Assembly: GCA_044227665.1 (NCBI GenBank) | Contig: JBGAWK010000009.1 | Span: 6,618-70,617 of the forward strand | DNA length: 64,000 bases | Direction: 5' to 3' | Source of the DNA: JBGAWK01 sp044227665 | GTDB taxonomy: Bacteria; Bacteroidota; Bacteroidia; Chitinophagales; JADIYW01 | Shown: in pieces, positions 63,664 to 64,000 of the stretch | How positions within the stretch are numbered: the first letter of the stretch is position 1 | How the letters are laid out: each line of letters begins with the position of its first letter | Notes under the pieces: model-generated | What the model was told of the DNA's origin: nothing | The model's database searches: none | The model's input: the letters and a program-made list of their open reading frames with translations, nothing else | Translations under genes and position numbers: made by a program

Positions 63664-64000
63664 TTAATAAGTTGAGTATATCACTTTAATTCTTAATCTA
63701 TACTTAGGGTTAGAATAGTTAGGTCCGGCAAATACTAAGCCATAGGGAGCAAAATATGATCTAGACAATCTTGTACGGGTGGCATTATCTACTATACTCC
63801 AGTATGGTGGAGCTGCTGGATAGGTAGTGATATATAGTCCATTATTTGGTATAGCCCCCTTTAATGTCTGCTGAAAATAATTTGTAATATTTAGTTGATA
63901 TTTAATCATTTTATTTCCGGCATCATCCACCTGAGAGCTATCTAGTAATGATATAGAACCAAATTTTGCTAAATCTGGAATATCCTCAGTATTATCTGTA
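63664..64000 (-). CDS. DUF4270 family protein, C-terminal part
   Basis: The frame is open to the window edge; 111 residues are visible and the N-terminus lies beyond 64000. The C-terminus with YQLNITNYFQQTLKG, RLSRSYFAPYGLVFAG and the final KYRLRIKVIYSTY is the DUF4270 ending. These Bacteroidota-specific lipoproteins are beta-rich and of unknown function, and often lie next to glmS, as here. The gap to glmS is 34 bases, so the two are probably co-transcribed. Confidence 0.85.
   Translation of the reverse strand, partial: TDNTEDIPDLAKFGSISLLDSSQVDDAGNKMIKYQLNITNYFQQTLKGAIPNNGLYITTYPAAPPYWSIVDNATRTRLSRSYFAPYGLVFAGPNYSNPKYRLRIKVIYSTY

Noticed and set aside
1..64000. CRISPR arrays, insertion sequences, prophage or integrated elements
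   Set aside because: No regularly spaced repeats, transposase genes, phage structural genes or attachment-site duplication around tRNA-Asn were seen. The dead integrase-like gene is the only trace.

Overview
The window is a chromosomal stretch of a low-GC member of the Bacteroidota. The signs are: repeated -7 promoter boxes of the form TAnnTTTG, often with a TTG about 17-21 bases upstream; a secreted protein with a type IX secretion C-terminal domain; a DUF4270 protein next to glmS; three-gene sdhCAB with a b558-type anchor; Bacteroidota-type GGGP synthase and DUF3078/DUF3109 proteins. The exact genus cannot be read from the sequence. I see no prophage, insertion sequence or CRISPR array; the only mobile-element trace is a catalytically dead integrase-like gene near the left end.

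Layout. 1-2.7 kb: end of isocitrate dehydrogenase, a degenerate tyrosine recombinase, a lipoprotein and an outer-membrane barrel. 2.7-8.7 kb: DPP IV-type peptidase, DUF3078 barrel protein plus MscS channel, then an RhlE-like helicase and cold-shock protein behind a long leader. 9-13.5 kb: CPBP protease, tRNA-Asn, a PfkB kinase, 3-methyladenine glycosylase, and an RsmI-like methylase/DUF3109/YgjP run. 13.5-18.6 kb (minus strand): floA-nfeD and sdhCAB. 18.8-26.4 kb: OmpA-family lipoprotein, a 1226-residue single-chain restriction-modification-specificity protein, tatC, rpiB, radical SAM/SPASM protein. 26.4-34.5 kb: a repeat-rich conserved protein, a T9SS cargo protein, an SNF2 helicase with a small membrane protein, and a lipoprotein. 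34.5-42 kb: GGGP synthase-rsgA, a frameshifted metY, an amidase, and two unknown secreted proteins. 42-49.7 kb: uvrA, a serine hydrolase, a TauE/SafE exporter, MazG, a di-heme cytochrome c peroxidase, ruvB. 49.8-61.8 kb: DUF177-rpmF, efp-accB-miaB, fused isobutyryl-CoA mutase icmF, dtd, nrdB-nrdA and an LD-carboxypeptidase. 61.8-64 kb: glmS and the end of a DUF4270 protein.

Most genes are core metabolism, DNA repair, translation or envelope functions. Functional groupings include the TCA cycle (icd, sdhCAB), DNA repair and precursor supply (mpg, uvrA, ruvB, nrdAB), tRNA and translation quality control (miaB, dtd, efp, rsgA, rpmF), and the cell envelope (glmS, LD-carboxypeptidase, floA/nfeD, GGGPS).

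The points most worth a second look are: a one-base deletion that splits metY exactly at a native Met so that stop and restart overlap; the single-polypeptide two-TRD R-M-S enzyme; a dead but intact integrase-like ORF; paired palindromes over the promoter of the TauE/SafE gene; -7 boxes that sit 4-7 bases from several ATGs, implying leaderless mRNAs; a GGGP synthase with no ordinary start codon in the right place; and a covarying terminator hairpin family. I did not find a clearly new multi-gene system; the R-M-S gene and the unknown secreted pair at 39.1-42.0 kb are the closest candidates.
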